From contig JAZRVV010000020.1 of the NCBI GenBank assembly GCA_045599345.1, forward strand, positions 1-63,400: a stretch of DNA of 63,400 nt, read 5' to 3'. Source of the stretch: UBA1227 sp045599345. Its GTDB lineage: Bacteria; Bacillota; Clostridia; Oscillospirales; Acutalibacteraceae. This document shows positions 16,057-24,598 of this stretch, piece after piece. The notes under the pieces are model-generated. The model was not told where the DNA came from. It saw nothing but the letters and a program-made list of their open reading frames with translations, and did no database searches. Each line of letters opens with the position of its first letter. The stretch's first letter is position 1. Position numbers and translations under genes: made by a program.

Positions 16057-17025
16057 TTAGTGTTTATATTTTGTGTTCCACTCTGTTTGGAAATCGTTGA
16101 GATTGGTATAGAAGTGGAAGTTGTTGTCGATGTCAGTAAAGAAGTAGTAATAACCACTTGTCTCTGGCCACAGGGCAGCTTTGATAGCAGAAACTGATGG
16201 GCATCCAACTGGGCCAACAGGGAGACCTTTTGTTTTGAGGTCATATTGGTCGTTGGTGCAGTAACCTTCGAAGTACTTTTTATACTGCGCAGAGCCCTCT
16301 GTTGCACCGATTGATGTGAGGTAATCCTTGAGTTTTACTTCGATGTATTTGCGAGTTGCATCACTGCCGATATAAGGGAAACTTGCAGAATTTGCAAGAC
16401 GATTGTTAAATACAGATGAAACCATTCTCATAGTTTCAAAATCCTCGTCACTTGAGCCAAGATTTGCCTCATATTGAATGATTGAAGCAAGGGTGAAAAC
16501 CTCGTACATGCTCATGTTGAGTTGCTCTGCACGAGCAAAGGCTGTCATACCATCGTTTTCGATTTTCATAAGTTCGCTCTGTGAAAAGCTTAAGAGTTTT
16601 GCAAGTGCATAATTTCCGTCTTTGTTTTGATACATATTGATTGTTTCAGGGAAGATTAGGCCCTCTGCTGCAAAAACGTATCCTTTTGAATTTGAAAGAC
16701 CCTCTGCGAGAGTTTCATATCCAGGAGGAACAACTTTGCACGCTTCTAAAAAGCTGTCAGCGGTGCAGACATTTTGTTTTTCGAGCTCCTCTGCGATTTG
16801 AGTAACTGACCAACCTGGGATAATTGTAATATCGGAAGTTGGCGCTGCTGGTGCTGCAGTAGTTGGTTCTGGCCATAAGTACTGCTTGATACCAGAGCAT
16901 GCAGTTGCATTGAATACGAAAATGATTATAAGTGTAAGAGCAATAGCAATTTTAAGACGAATGCGAAGCTGCTTTTTCATCATAAGCTTCATATTATGCT
17001 TTTGCTCTCTTGTTTGATAAATCAT
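16057..17025 (-). CDS. mltG: endolytic murein transglycosylase MltG (YceG-like)
   Basis: 322 residues: a basic N-terminus, one transmembrane segment at about 27-42, a linker, then a LysM-like subdomain (IIPGWSVTQIAEEL) and the YceG catalytic domain. The catalytic Glu is in LASIIQYEAN, followed by MVSSVFNNRL and KGLPVGPVGCPSVSAIKAAL. MltG cuts nascent glycan strands at the membrane and limits their length. The N-terminus contains FNATACSG, which resembles but does not meet a lipobox, so a plain membrane anchor is likelier. AGGAGG lies 5 bases before the ATG. Confidence 0.9.
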   Translation of the reverse strand: MIYQTREQKHNMKLMMKKQLRIRLKIAIALTLIIIFVFNATACSGIKQYLWPEPTTAAPAAPTSDITIIPGWSVTQIAEELEKQNVCTADSFLEACKVVPPGYETLAEGLSNSKGYVFAAEGLIFPETINMYQNKDGNYALAKLLSFSQSELMKIENDGMTAFARAEQLNMSMYEVFTLASIIQYEANLGSSDEDFETMRMVSSVFNNRLANSASFPYIGSDATRKYIEVKLKDYLTSIGATEGSAQYKKYFEGYCTNDQYDLKTKGLPVGPVGCPSVSAIKAALWPETSGYYYFFTDIDNNFHFYTNLNDFQTEWNTKYKH

Positions 17026-17058
17026 AAGTTCCTCCTAAATTCGGTGAATTACTCATAT

Positions 17059-17086
17059 ATTGTATCAAAAATTAGAGATAAAACAA
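17059..17086 (-). promoter_or_regulatory. promoter of mltG-xth
   Basis: Read leftward: -35 TTGTTT, a 16-base spacer, and an extended -10 (TGA before TACAAT). Confidence 0.55.
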
Positions 17087-17115
17087 TAACAAAACTATTA
17101 CATTACATAGTATAT

Positions 17116-17151
17116 AAAAACCGATGACCCCTCACCTTGCGGTGAGGGGTC
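17116..17151 (-). terminator. intrinsic terminator after the DUF362 gene
   Basis: An 11-bp GC-rich stem (GACCCCTCACC / GGTGAGGGGTC) with a 4-base loop is followed leftward by ATCGG and a T-run. It lies 49 bases past the stop. Confidence 0.75.
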
Positions 17152-17199
17152 CATCTGTAGCCTGTATATAAAGTCCCTAGACAAGAACTTTATTCCAAA

Positions 17200-18906
17200 T
17201 TATTTCTTGTAGTACTTGATAGCACCTGGCATACCTGTAAGTGAGCCAGCGAAGTCAAGCATATCAACGATACCAGAGATTCTGTCCTTAACAGGAAGCT
17301 TTGGAATTGGCCATGGGATATAGTTCTTCTGTGCATCCTCAGCTGAAAGTGGAGGAAGTTCAAAGATCTTGTCCTCATGATGCTTTGGAACGTCAACTGC
17401 CTTACCCTGAAGGAGCCACTTGCCTCTGTAGAACATTGTACCAAGAAGACATGGTACTGCTACTGGGATCAAAGCTGTGTTGCCCCATGGGCGAAGCTGT
17501 GGGTTAACAACGCCAAGAGCGTTGCATGTAGCGTTAAGACACTCAGCTGGGTTGCAGCAACCTCTGATTGGGTAATCAGCGATGTCGAGCATATCTTCGC
17601 CGCAGCAAAGACCCATAACCATGATCTTCTTGCCACCGTTTACGATGTCATCCTTAGTGTATGGCTTACCGTTCTTGTCGAACCAGTACTTTGTGCCATT
17701 AATTTCAACACCAGGACCCTCAACGATGAAGAGGTCAGGATTGTGAGGTTTAGCTGGACCATAGAGAGCACCAGCAAATCCCATACCGATTGATGAAAGG
17801 CATCCGCCTACGCAAGCCTGCTCAAGAGCAAATGCTTCGTCTGGTGTAACCTTGTTAGGATCAGTGATCTTTGGAGCGCCTGGAAGTGTATGACCAGCAA
17901 CTGCTACAAGACCTGGGAAGTTGTCAACGATTTCGCCGCGCATAACTGATGGGCAAGCTGGACGGAATGGAGTAACGCGAACGTTACCAACGATTTCAAC
18001 GTCTTTGTCGCCGAAGCCACGCTTGTCAGCTTCTTGGATGAGCTTGTTCTCTGCTGGATCGAAGCCCATCATATGAGTTGTAATTCTGTCAGCCTCAACA
18101 GACTGGTTAGAAGCAACGATCATGTGAACGTCAACTGGATCAACAGGAGCAGGTGTGTTACCTTCGCCGCCGATGATACCGTCAATAACAGTAAGGTTTG
18201 GCTTGAAGAGGTAAAGCATATCAGCAAGCTTCTTGTTGATGTCGTGAGTGTGGTTACGCTCACGAAGGAAGTAAGGGATAGTACCCATAGCGTTCTTGAA
18301 ACCAAGTGTAACGCCTGTGTAGATGTTTGTCTTCATCTTTGGTACTGAGATATAGAAAGCCTTACCATTTACGATATCATCAAATGTATCTGGGATAAGG
18401 ATTTCCTTCATAACCTCAGCCTTTGGAAGCATGTAGCGAACTACTGGGCGACGCTCAAGTGGAACGAGCTCTGCACCATACTGCTTAGCAATCCAGTCAT
18501 AGTGAGTGATCTTGAATGAACCAGCAGCTGGGAAAGGCTTACCTGAAGACTCAGCGATAATGATGTTAGGGTTGTACTGCTTAACCCAATTTACAACTGC
18601 CTCGAATACACGTGGGTCTGTTGTTTCTGGGAAGTCTGTACCACCGTCTTTGTCATAGTAACCAGAGTTGTGGTATACGTTAACAAGGTTTGGCTTGATG
18701 ATTACTTTCTCGTAACCAGCCATTTCCTTAGCGATGCCTGTACGCTCGTCAAGGTCGTTGAGAGCTGCAAAAACTGTATCGCGAATAGCTTTTACATCTT
18801 CTCTGTTGAAGTACTCGTAAGTACCGTAGTTGTCTGGAAGGGCAACATAATCCTTAGTGTAGTCCATTACTGGAGCATCCTTAAGGATGACATAGCTTTT
18901 AGCCAT
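17200..18906 (-). CDS. DUF362 domain protein with a cysteine-rich segment
   Basis: 568 residues, soluble. I use the ATG at 18906 because GGAGG sits 8 bases before it; an in-frame TTG 15 bases upstream overlaps that site. The DUF362 core includes VIIKPNLVN, IIAESSG, SVPKMKTN and IDGIIGGEGNTP, known from proteins of unclear function often near redox or iron-sulfur genes. A second region holds paired cysteines: ACVGGC near residue 355, then GLCCGED, RGCCNPAEC and ATC at about 440-475. Those seven or eight cysteines could bind metal or a cluster. It is monocistronic, with a good promoter and two palindromes in the leader. Codon choice suggests high expression. Function unknown. Confidence 0.8.
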   Translation of the reverse strand: MAKSYVILKDAPVMDYTKDYVALPDNYGTYEYFNREDVKAIRDTVFAALNDLDERTGIAKEMAGYEKVIIKPNLVNVYHNSGYYDKDGGTDFPETTDPRVFEAVVNWVKQYNPNIIIAESSGKPFPAAGSFKITHYDWIAKQYGAELVPLERRPVVRYMLPKAEVMKEILIPDTFDDIVNGKAFYISVPKMKTNIYTGVTLGFKNAMGTIPYFLRERNHTHDINKKLADMLYLFKPNLTVIDGIIGGEGNTPAPVDPVDVHMIVASNQSVEADRITTHMMGFDPAENKLIQEADKRGFGDKDVEIVGNVRVTPFRPACPSVMRGEIVDNFPGLVAVAGHTLPGAPKITDPNKVTPDEAFALEQACVGGCLSSIGMGFAGALYGPAKPHNPDLFIVEGPGVEINGTKYWFDKNGKPYTKDDIVNGGKKIMVMGLCCGEDMLDIADYPIRGCCNPAECLNATCNALGVVNPQLRPWGNTALIPVAVPCLLGTMFYRGKWLLQGKAVDVPKHHEDKIFELPPLSAEDAQKNYIPWPIPKLPVKDRISGIVDMLDFAGSLTGMPGAIKYYKK

Positions 18907-18925
18907 TTTCAATTCCTCCAAATGT

Positions 18926-18943
18926 ATTATTTTCGAAAATAAT
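18926..18943. promoter_or_regulatory. 18-bp perfect palindrome in the DUF362 leader (putative operator)
   Basis: ATTATTTTCGAAAATAAT is a perfect dyad centred between bases 18934 and 18935. It lies in the 5-prime leader, just upstream of the ribosome binding site, and fits a homodimeric repressor site. Confidence 0.55.
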
Positions 18944-18944
18944 G

Positions 18945-18960
18945 CTTTTACGCGTAAAAG
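18945..18960. promoter_or_regulatory. 16-bp perfect palindrome in the DUF362 leader (putative operator)
   Basis: CTTTTACGCGTAAAAG is a perfect dyad that begins one base after the first palindrome and abuts the -10 element, so it covers the expected transcription start. Confidence 0.6.
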
Positions 18961-18989
18961 AGTATATCATATTATTATTAACAATACAA
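18961..18989 (-). promoter_or_regulatory. promoter of the DUF362 gene
   Basis: Read leftward: -35 TTGTAT, a 17-base spacer, and an extended -10 (TGA before TATACT). The 16-bp palindrome directly follows the -10. Confidence 0.7.
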
Positions 18990-19051
18990 ACATTTTATTT
19001 AAATGAACAATAATGGACATGCTTTCAAAAAACGTTTGCAGGTTTTTGGGC

Positions 19052-19082
19052 AAAAAATCCCGTGATTTGGGCAATCACGGGA
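19052..19082 (-). terminator. intrinsic terminator after the gene at 19089
   Basis: A 10-bp stem (TCCCGTGATT / AATCACGGGA) is followed leftward by six T. Confidence 0.88.
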
Positions 19083-19088
19083 CTGTTT

Positions 19089-19949
19089 TTATTTTTTCTT
19101 AGATTTAATTTTTGCTGTTGATGGGTTCTCGAAATAACCGATACGTTTTTTAGAACCCTTGCCTGTTTTGAGGTAAGTTACTACTGGTTCAACAGCAGCT
19201 TTCAAGTTGTCATCCATGAAAGTTTCGCACTTCTCAAGGAGCTCGTCATCCTTTGCAAGGTTAATGCCAAGAATCGACACAACGATAAGGCTTTGCATGT
19301 TGTTGTCGCCCTCATCATAGAATGTGTTGAAAGCGTTAAAAACCTTCTTAAGAGTTGGTCTGTCGTTAAGCTTGATAGCCTCCATAATACGAGGTGTTAC
19401 AAGGCTTTCGAAAAACTCCTCAGGAAGGAAAGTTTCATACTTTTCAAGGTTGTTTAACATCTCGCCTTTGAGGTCCTGGAAGATGTTTTCCATACGAAGA
19501 GCAAGAGCCTCTGGCTCGTATGTGGCAACAGCCTCTTTTTTCTTGGCTTTTTTAATGTTTTCCTGTGGGTCTACAGCGATAATTTTTGAATCTTTTGCGT
19601 TTGTCTTGGCTGCCTTGCCAGGAAGGACACATTCAGTGCCATAGTATGTTGAAACTGCTTCGCAAATTGCGTTGGCAGTTGACTTTGTTGCCTTGTCATC
19701 CCACTCCTCTTCGCTTGGGTCAAAGAGTGTCTGTGTTACTGTTTTCCAATCAGTACCAAGAGCCTTGCAGTTGATATTTAAAATGTTTTCTTCTATCTTG
19801 AGCTCAACCTCACCATATTCGCCACTATATGTGATAGGGTCTGCAATTTCCTCTGGTGTCTTGCTTGAGGTTAAAGAGAACTTCGCAGCAGTCATTGTGC
19901 CATCGATAGACTTTATTAAAGTTTGGAGAGCATCCTTGTTTGCAACCAT
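19089..19949 (-). CDS. uncharacterised cytosolic protein
   Basis: 286 residues, no signal peptide or membrane segment, no family recognised. The N-terminal 110 residues are mixed alpha/beta (VELKIEENILNINCKALG). A lysine-rich linker at about 112-140 (ENIKKAKKKEAV) leads to a helical domain (YEPEALALRMENIFQDLKGE) and a basic end (KIKSKKK). Two domains joined by a charged linker is all that can be said. It has its own promoter and terminator. The ATG at 19949 is preceded by AAAGGCGG. Confidence 0.75.
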   Translation of the reverse strand: MVANKDALQTLIKSIDGTMTAAKFSLTSSKTPEEIADPITYSGEYGEVELKIEENILNINCKALGTDWKTVTQTLFDPSEEEWDDKATKSTANAICEAVSTYYGTECVLPGKAAKTNAKDSKIIAVDPQENIKKAKKKEAVATYEPEALALRMENIFQDLKGEMLNNLEKYETFLPEEFFESLVTPRIMEAIKLNDRPTLKKVFNAFNTFYDEGDNNMQSLIVVSILGINLAKDDELLEKCETFMDDNLKAAVEPVVTYLKTGKGSKKRIGYFENPSTAKIKSKKK

Positions 19950-19985
19950 TTTAATGCCGCCTTTACTTACAAATTAATACGCAAT

Positions 19986-20014
19986 ATTCTACCATAAAGA
20001 AAGCGATTTGTCAT
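19986..20014 (-). promoter_or_regulatory. promoter of the gene at 19089
   Basis: Read leftward: -35 ATGACA, a 17-base spacer, and an extended -10 (TGG before TAGAAT). Confidence 0.65.
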
Positions 20015-20027
20015 TATTATTTTTTAA

Positions 20028-20056
20028 TTGAAGTAATATGGTTACTGTGTTAATAT
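20028..20056 (+). promoter_or_regulatory. promoter of ddl-DUF1934-argS
   Basis: -35 TTGAAG, a 17-base spacer, and an extended -10 (TGT before TAATAT), with about 35 bases of leader before ddl. It is divergent from and interleaved with the leftward promoter here. Confidence 0.6.
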
Positions 20057-20096
20057 ATACTTTATTAATGGCAACATATTGTGTCGGAGGGATACT

Positions 20097-21158
20097 ATGA
20101 AAAACATATTGGTACTTTTTGGTGGATGCTCAAGCGAACATGATGTATCTGTAGTATCAGCGTCATCAGTAATCAAAAATATAGACCCTGAAAAATACAA
20201 CATTTATATGATTGGTATCACCAAAGATGGTAAGTGGTATCTCTATGAAGGCCCTGTTGATGCACTGCCAGAGGACAAGTGGCTTAATGCTGGAAAATTA
20301 ACTCCAGCTGTTGTGTCTCCTGACAAAAGAGTACATGGCATCACAGTTGTTCATGAGGACGGATATGAAAATGTCTACATAGACGTTGCTTTCCCAGTTC
20401 TCCATGGTAAAAATGGAGAGGACGGAACAATCCAGGGCTTGTTCCAACTTGCAGGAATTCCATTTGTTGGATGCGATATGACTTCAAGTGCAATATCAAT
20501 GGATAAAATCCTTACAAACACAGTTGCCGATCAAAATGGAATAGCACAGGCAAAGTGGGAATATATTACTGAGTATGATTATAAAACTGGTAATAAGACA
20601 CTTGAGGAAATTGCCGACAAACTTGGTTTCCCAATCTTTGTTAAGCCAGCAAATGCGGGCTCATCTGTTGGTATTTCGAAGGCACATAATTTTGATGAAC
20701 TTAAATCAGCTCTTGATTTGGCGCTTTTGCACGACACACGTATACTATTTGAAGAATTCATAGATGGTTATGAGTGTGAGTGCGCAGTGCTGGGTAATGA
20801 CGATGTCATTACTGGCATCGTAGGACAAATTACTCCTGCTAATGAGTTTTACGATTACGATGCCAAATATTCAAATGCTGCAAGCATTTTGAATATCCCA
20901 GCACTTGTATCAGAGGAACTTCGCAACAAGGTTGCGTGTGAGGCCAAAAAGACATACAAGGCACTCGGCTGCAGTGGTTTCTCACGAGTAGATTTCTTTG
21001 TAACAAAGGCTGATGGCAAAGTGCTATTTAACGAGATAAATACAATTCCAGGCTTCACAAGCATTAGTATGTATCCAAAGATGATTGAAGCCTCGGGTAT
21101 TTCTTATTCTGAGCTCTGCGACAGACTTATTACACTCGCAGAGGAAAAGTGGGGATAG
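20097..21158 (+). CDS. ddl: D-alanine--D-alanine ligase
   Basis: 353 residues, ATP-grasp fold. It joins two D-Ala for the peptidoglycan pentapeptide. The N-terminus LVLFGGCSSEHDVSVVSA is the Ddl signature, GSSVGISK the glycine-rich loop, and NEINTIPGFTSISMYPKM carries the Mg-binding Glu and Asn. The omega-loop region reads FYDYDAKYSN, as in enzymes that take D-Ala rather than D-lactate or D-serine, so this is a normal ligase and not a vancomycin-resistance type. Start: the ATG after GGAGGG; the in-frame codon 18 bases earlier lacks a site. The end overlaps the next gene by ten bases. Confidence 0.93.
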   Translation: MKNILVLFGGCSSEHDVSVVSASSVIKNIDPEKYNIYMIGITKDGKWYLYEGPVDALPEDKWLNAGKLTPAVVSPDKRVHGITVVHEDGYENVYIDVAFPVLHGKNGEDGTIQGLFQLAGIPFVGCDMTSSAISMDKILTNTVADQNGIAQAKWEYITEYDYKTGNKTLEEIADKLGFPIFVKPANAGSSVGISKAHNFDELKSALDLALLHDTRILFEEFIDGYECECAVLGNDDVITGIVGQITPANEFYDYDAKYSNAASILNIPALVSEELRNKVACEAKKTYKALGCSGFSRVDFFVTKADGKVLFNEINTIPGFTSISMYPKMIEASGISYSELCDRLITLAEEKWG

Positions 21159-21625
21159 TAACCTTGACTGATAATTTTGAAGAACAGTACAAGATAACAA
21201 TAAAAGATAAACACACGGTAGCTGGTGAAGTTTCAGAATCAACAACCGAGCTTTTTGGCGACCTTAATTTGGCAAAAAATGGCTATATAATAAGGTACAC
21301 GGAGCACGATGGTGATTTTGCTGGAACGACTACAAAGATATTTGTAATCGAACCGGATTCCGTGCGCTTGTCGCGTGGAGGCCGATATGGCTTGGACCTC
21401 GTTTTGGAGCGAGGCAAGCGCCATAATTGTGCGTATGACACACCATATGGTAGTTTGCAAATGGGTGTTTTTGCAAAGGATGTGGACTCCAAAATGAGTG
21501 AACGTGGAGGAAATCTCAAGTTTGCCTATTCGCTTGATATAGGCGGAGGAGAGGTTTCTGATAACGAACTTGAAGTAATAGTAAAAGATTTAGGTAAAAG
21601 AGGAGAAGAGACATGTCAAAGGTAG
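21149..21625 (+). CDS. DUF1934 (YwiB-like) beta-barrel protein
   Basis: 158 residues of mostly beta strands, with IRYTEHDGDFAGTTTKIFV, CAYDTPYGSLQMGVFAK and FAYSLDIGGGEVSDNELEV typical of DUF1934. The fold is lipocalin-like and the function unknown. In Bacillus the homologue ywiB lies directly before argS, as here, which supports the assignment. Two starts are possible: GTG at 21149 (GAGG 4 bases before it, overlapping ddl) and TTG at 21164. The stop overlaps argS by 13 bases, so the three genes are probably translationally coupled. Confidence 0.8.
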   Translation: MGIVTLTDNFEEQYKITIKDKHTVAGEVSESTTELFGDLNLAKNGYIIRYTEHDGDFAGTTTKIFVIEPDSVRLSRGGRYGLDLVLERGKRHNCAYDTPYGSLQMGVFAKDVDSKMSERGGNLKFAYSLDIGGGEVSDNELEVIVKDLGKRGEETCQR

Positions 21626-23322
21626 TAAATGAGGCAAGGCAGCAGCTTGTTGCAGCAATTAATGCTGCAAAGCCAGGACTCAAAGAATTCAAGATAGAAG
21701 TCCCTGCTGATCGCTCAAACGGTGACTTTTCTGCAAATGTCGCTATGGTAAATGCAAAGCAATTTGCTATGGCTCCTCGCGCTCTTGCCGAGGAGATAAT
21801 CGGCAACTTAAATCTTGATAACACATATTTTTCTAAGGTTGAAGTAGCCGGTCCTGGCTTTATGAATTTCTTCTTAAATGATAACTATTATGCAGACATT
21901 TTGCTTGATATAGAAGCTTGTGGTAAGGACTATGGTCGCTCAAACTTTGGCAATGGCGAGCATGTACTTGTTGAATTTGTATCAGCTAACCCAACTGGTC
22001 CTATGCACATGGGCAATGCCCGTGGCGGTGCACTCGGCGATTGCCTTGCAGCAGTGCTTGATGCTGCTGGATACTATGTTGAGCGTGAATTCTATATCAA
22101 CGATGCAGGTAACCAGATAGATAAATTTGCACTTTCTCTTGATATTCGCTATCAACAGCACTTTAAGGGCGAGGATGCAATTGAACTCCCAGAGGACAGC
22201 TATCACGGTGAGGATATCAAGGTTCTTGCTGCTGAATTTGCAGAGATAAATGGCGACAAGTACCTTGAAATGGATGAGGCAACTCGCAGAGCTGCCCTTG
22301 TTGAATATGCTCTTCCAAAGAACATTGCCAATATGAAGGCGACAATGGAAAAGTATAGAATTAAATATGACACTTGGTTCCATGAGAGCACACTTCATGA
22401 GAGTGGCGCAATCAAAGCCGTAATTGATGAGCTTACAGCCCGTGGTTACACATATGAAAAGGATGGCGCACTCTGGTACAAGAACATTGAAGTGCAGACC
22501 AATATGCTCCGTGCACAGGGCAAGTCAGATAAGGATATCGAGAAGCTTGATTTAAAGGATGATGTCCTTATCCGTGCAAATGGCAACCCTACATATTTTG
22601 CTGCTGATATTGCTTATCACAAGAATAAAGTAGAACGTGGATTCACCAAAAACATCGATGTATGGGGCGCTGACCACCATGGCCATGTTGCTCGTATGAA
22701 GGGCGTTTTAGAGGCTTTGGGCCTTGGCGCAGACAAACTAGATGTGCTTTTGATGCAGCTTGTTAATTTGATGGACAACGGTGTTGCCATCAAGATGTCA
22801 AAGCGTACAGGTAAGGCAATTACTCTTACTGATTTGCTTGATGAAATCCCAATTGACGCTGTACGTTTCATTTTCAATTTACGTGAAGCCGGCTCAGTTA
22901 TGGACTTTGATTTGGGCCTTGCTGTAAAGCAGGATTCTCAAAATCCGGTTTATTATTGCCAGTATGCACACGCAAGAATTTGCAGCATCTTGCGTAAACT
23001 TGAGGCAGAAGGCGTTAAAGTAGAGGATGTAACAAGTGGTCAACTTGGCTTGCTCACCGCACCAGAGGAGCGCGAACTTATTCGCCACCTCTCATCCCTC
23101 ACTGACGAGATTATTGCTGCTGCAAAGAATTATGATCCAGCTCGTATTACAAGATATCTTTTGGAACTTGCAACACTCTTCCACAAGTTCTATAATGCGT
23201 GCCACGTAAATGTTGAGGACGCTGACCTTCGTCAGGCTCGTATTCACCTTTGCCTCTGTGCAAAGAATGTAATTGCGAACACACTAAAAATGATGAAGAT
23301 TGACGCACCAGAGTCAATGTAA
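21613..23322 (+). CDS. argS: arginyl-tRNA synthetase
   Basis: 569 residues, class I synthetase. An N-terminal Add-1 domain (SNGDFSANVAM) precedes SANPTGPMHMGNARGG, which holds the HIGH-type motif (HMGN). NDAGNQIDKF follows, then the KMSK-type loop IKMSKRTGK and the helical anticodon-binding domain ending in DLRQARIHLC and MKIDAPESM. It charges tRNA-Arg and fits with the tRNA-Arg gene 18 kb away only by function. Length is typical. Confidence 0.96.
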   Translation: MSKVVNEARQQLVAAINAAKPGLKEFKIEVPADRSNGDFSANVAMVNAKQFAMAPRALAEEIIGNLNLDNTYFSKVEVAGPGFMNFFLNDNYYADILLDIEACGKDYGRSNFGNGEHVLVEFVSANPTGPMHMGNARGGALGDCLAAVLDAAGYYVEREFYINDAGNQIDKFALSLDIRYQQHFKGEDAIELPEDSYHGEDIKVLAAEFAEINGDKYLEMDEATRRAALVEYALPKNIANMKATMEKYRIKYDTWFHESTLHESGAIKAVIDELTARGYTYEKDGALWYKNIEVQTNMLRAQGKSDKDIEKLDLKDDVLIRANGNPTYFAADIAYHKNKVERGFTKNIDVWGADHHGHVARMKGVLEALGLGADKLDVLLMQLVNLMDNGVAIKMSKRTGKAITLTDLLDEIPIDAVRFIFNLREAGSVMDFDLGLAVKQDSQNPVYYCQYAHARICSILRKLEAEGVKVEDVTSGQLGLLTAPEERELIRHLSSLTDEIIAAAKNYDPARITRYLLELATLFHKFYNACHVNVEDADLRQARIHLCLCAKNVIANTLKMMKIDAPESM

Positions 23323-23335
23323 AAAGGTAAAAAAT

Positions 23336-23372
23336 AAGCTCCCAGTTTTCAAAAACTGGGAGCTTTAATTTT
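23336..23372. terminator. bidirectional intrinsic terminator after argS and lysC
   Basis: A perfect 14-bp stem (AAGCTCCCAGTTTT / AAAACTGGGAGCTT) with a 2-base centre has AT-rich ends on both sides, between convergent genes. Confidence 0.9.
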
Positions 23373-23376
23373 TATA

Positions 23377-24588
23377 TTAGTCCTCTGGGAAGAAAGCCTC
23401 ATGAACAGCTGAAACTGCCTTGTCTGCGTCCTTTTCGTCAACAAGGACAGAGATTTTAATCTCGCTTGTTGAGATCATCTGGATGTTGATATCAGCGTCA
23501 TAAAGAGCCTCGAACATCTGAGATGCTGTGCCTGGGTGAGTTTCCATTCCTGCACCAACGATTGAAATCTTTGATACGTTAGCATCAACGATGAAATCAT
23601 TTTCTGTGAGGTCTGGGAATGCTTCAAGAGCAGCATCACGAGCTTGATTTTCTGCTGAAAGTGGAACTGTGAAAGTGATATCCTTTGTGCCGTCACGACC
23701 AGCTGACTGAAGGATTATATCAACATTAACATTTTTAGCAGCAAGCTTTGAGAAAAGCTTGAAAGCAATACCTGGTTGGTCAGGTAATCTAAGTACTGAA
23801 ACGCGAACTACATCGTTGTCTTTTGCAACGCCGCGGATTAACATTTTTTCCAATTTAATTGCCTCCTTAACTATTGTGCCAGGCTCACGCTGGATGCTGG
23901 ACAATACTTCGAGATTAACGTTATATTTTTTAGCCATTTCTACTGAACGGTTGTTGAGTACCTGTGCGCCACAAGTTGCAAGCTCGAGCATTTCATCATA
24001 TGTGATTTCATCGAGCTTAACAGCGCCTGGTACCTTGCGAGGATCAGCTGTGTAAACACCAGTAACATCAGTAAATATCTGACATTTGTCAGCATGAAGT
24101 GCTGCTGCAAGTGCAACTGCTGATGTATCAGAACCACCGCGTCCAAGTGTTGTGATATCGTCGTATTTGTTGATTCCTTGGAAACCAGCAACTACGATGA
24201 TTTTGTGCTGGTCAAGTTCTGACATCAAACGCTCTTTTTCAATCTTTTTAATACGAGCGGATGTGTGATTTGAATTTGTGCTAAATCCAGCTTGCCAACC
24301 GAGAAGAGAGACAACTGGGAGACCAATTTTCTCGAGTGCCATTGCAAGAAGGGCAATAGAGATTTGCTCACCAGCGGATACGAGCATGTCGTGCTCACGT
24401 CTTGAGTGGTTTGGATTAATTTCATTTGCTTTGTCAATGAGGTCATCTGTTGTGTCACCTTGAGCTGAAACAACAACTACTACGTCGTTGCCTTCGGAAT
24501 ATGTATCAGCAACAATTCCAGCAACACGGTTAACGCACTCGGCGTTAGCAACTGATGAGCCACCAAATTTTTGAACTATAAGTGCCAT
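23377..24588 (-). CDS. lysC: aspartate kinase
   Basis: 403 residues. VQKFGGSSVAN opens the amino-acid kinase domain, and GRGGSDTSAVALA, FTDVTGVYTADPR follow. Two ACT domains (residues about 265-400; VLRLPDQPGIA and ISIVGAGMETHPG) mark a feedback-regulated enzyme. It phosphorylates aspartate at the head of the Lys/Thr/Met pathway. I use the ATG at 24588, with AAGGAGG 5 bases before it; an in-frame codon upstream overlaps hom. It follows hom by 10 bases in the same operon. Which amino acid inhibits it cannot be read from sequence. Confidence 0.94.
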   Translation of the reverse strand: MALIVQKFGGSSVANAECVNRVAGIVADTYSEGNDVVVVVSAQGDTTDDLIDKANEINPNHSRREHDMLVSAGEQISIALLAMALEKIGLPVVSLLGWQAGFSTNSNHTSARIKKIEKERLMSELDQHKIIVVAGFQGINKYDDITTLGRGGSDTSAVALAAALHADKCQIFTDVTGVYTADPRKVPGAVKLDEITYDEMLELATCGAQVLNNRSVEMAKKYNVNLEVLSSIQREPGTIVKEAIKLEKMLIRGVAKDNDVVRVSVLRLPDQPGIAFKLFSKLAAKNVNVDIILQSAGRDGTKDITFTVPLSAENQARDAALEAFPDLTENDFIVDANVSKISIVGAGMETHPGTASQMFEALYDADINIQMISTSEIKISVLVDEKDADKAVSAVHEAFFPED

Positions 24589-24598
24589 TTGGTCCTCC

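Noticed and set aside
16900..16990. MltG as a lipoprotein (FNATACSG)
   Set aside because: The residues before Cys do not meet the lipobox rule (no Leu at -3), and the family is normally held by a membrane segment.
20097..21158. VanG-type D-Ala-D-Ser ligase
   Set aside because: The omega-loop FYDYDAKY is that of ordinary D-Ala-D-Ala ligases and no van genes are nearby.
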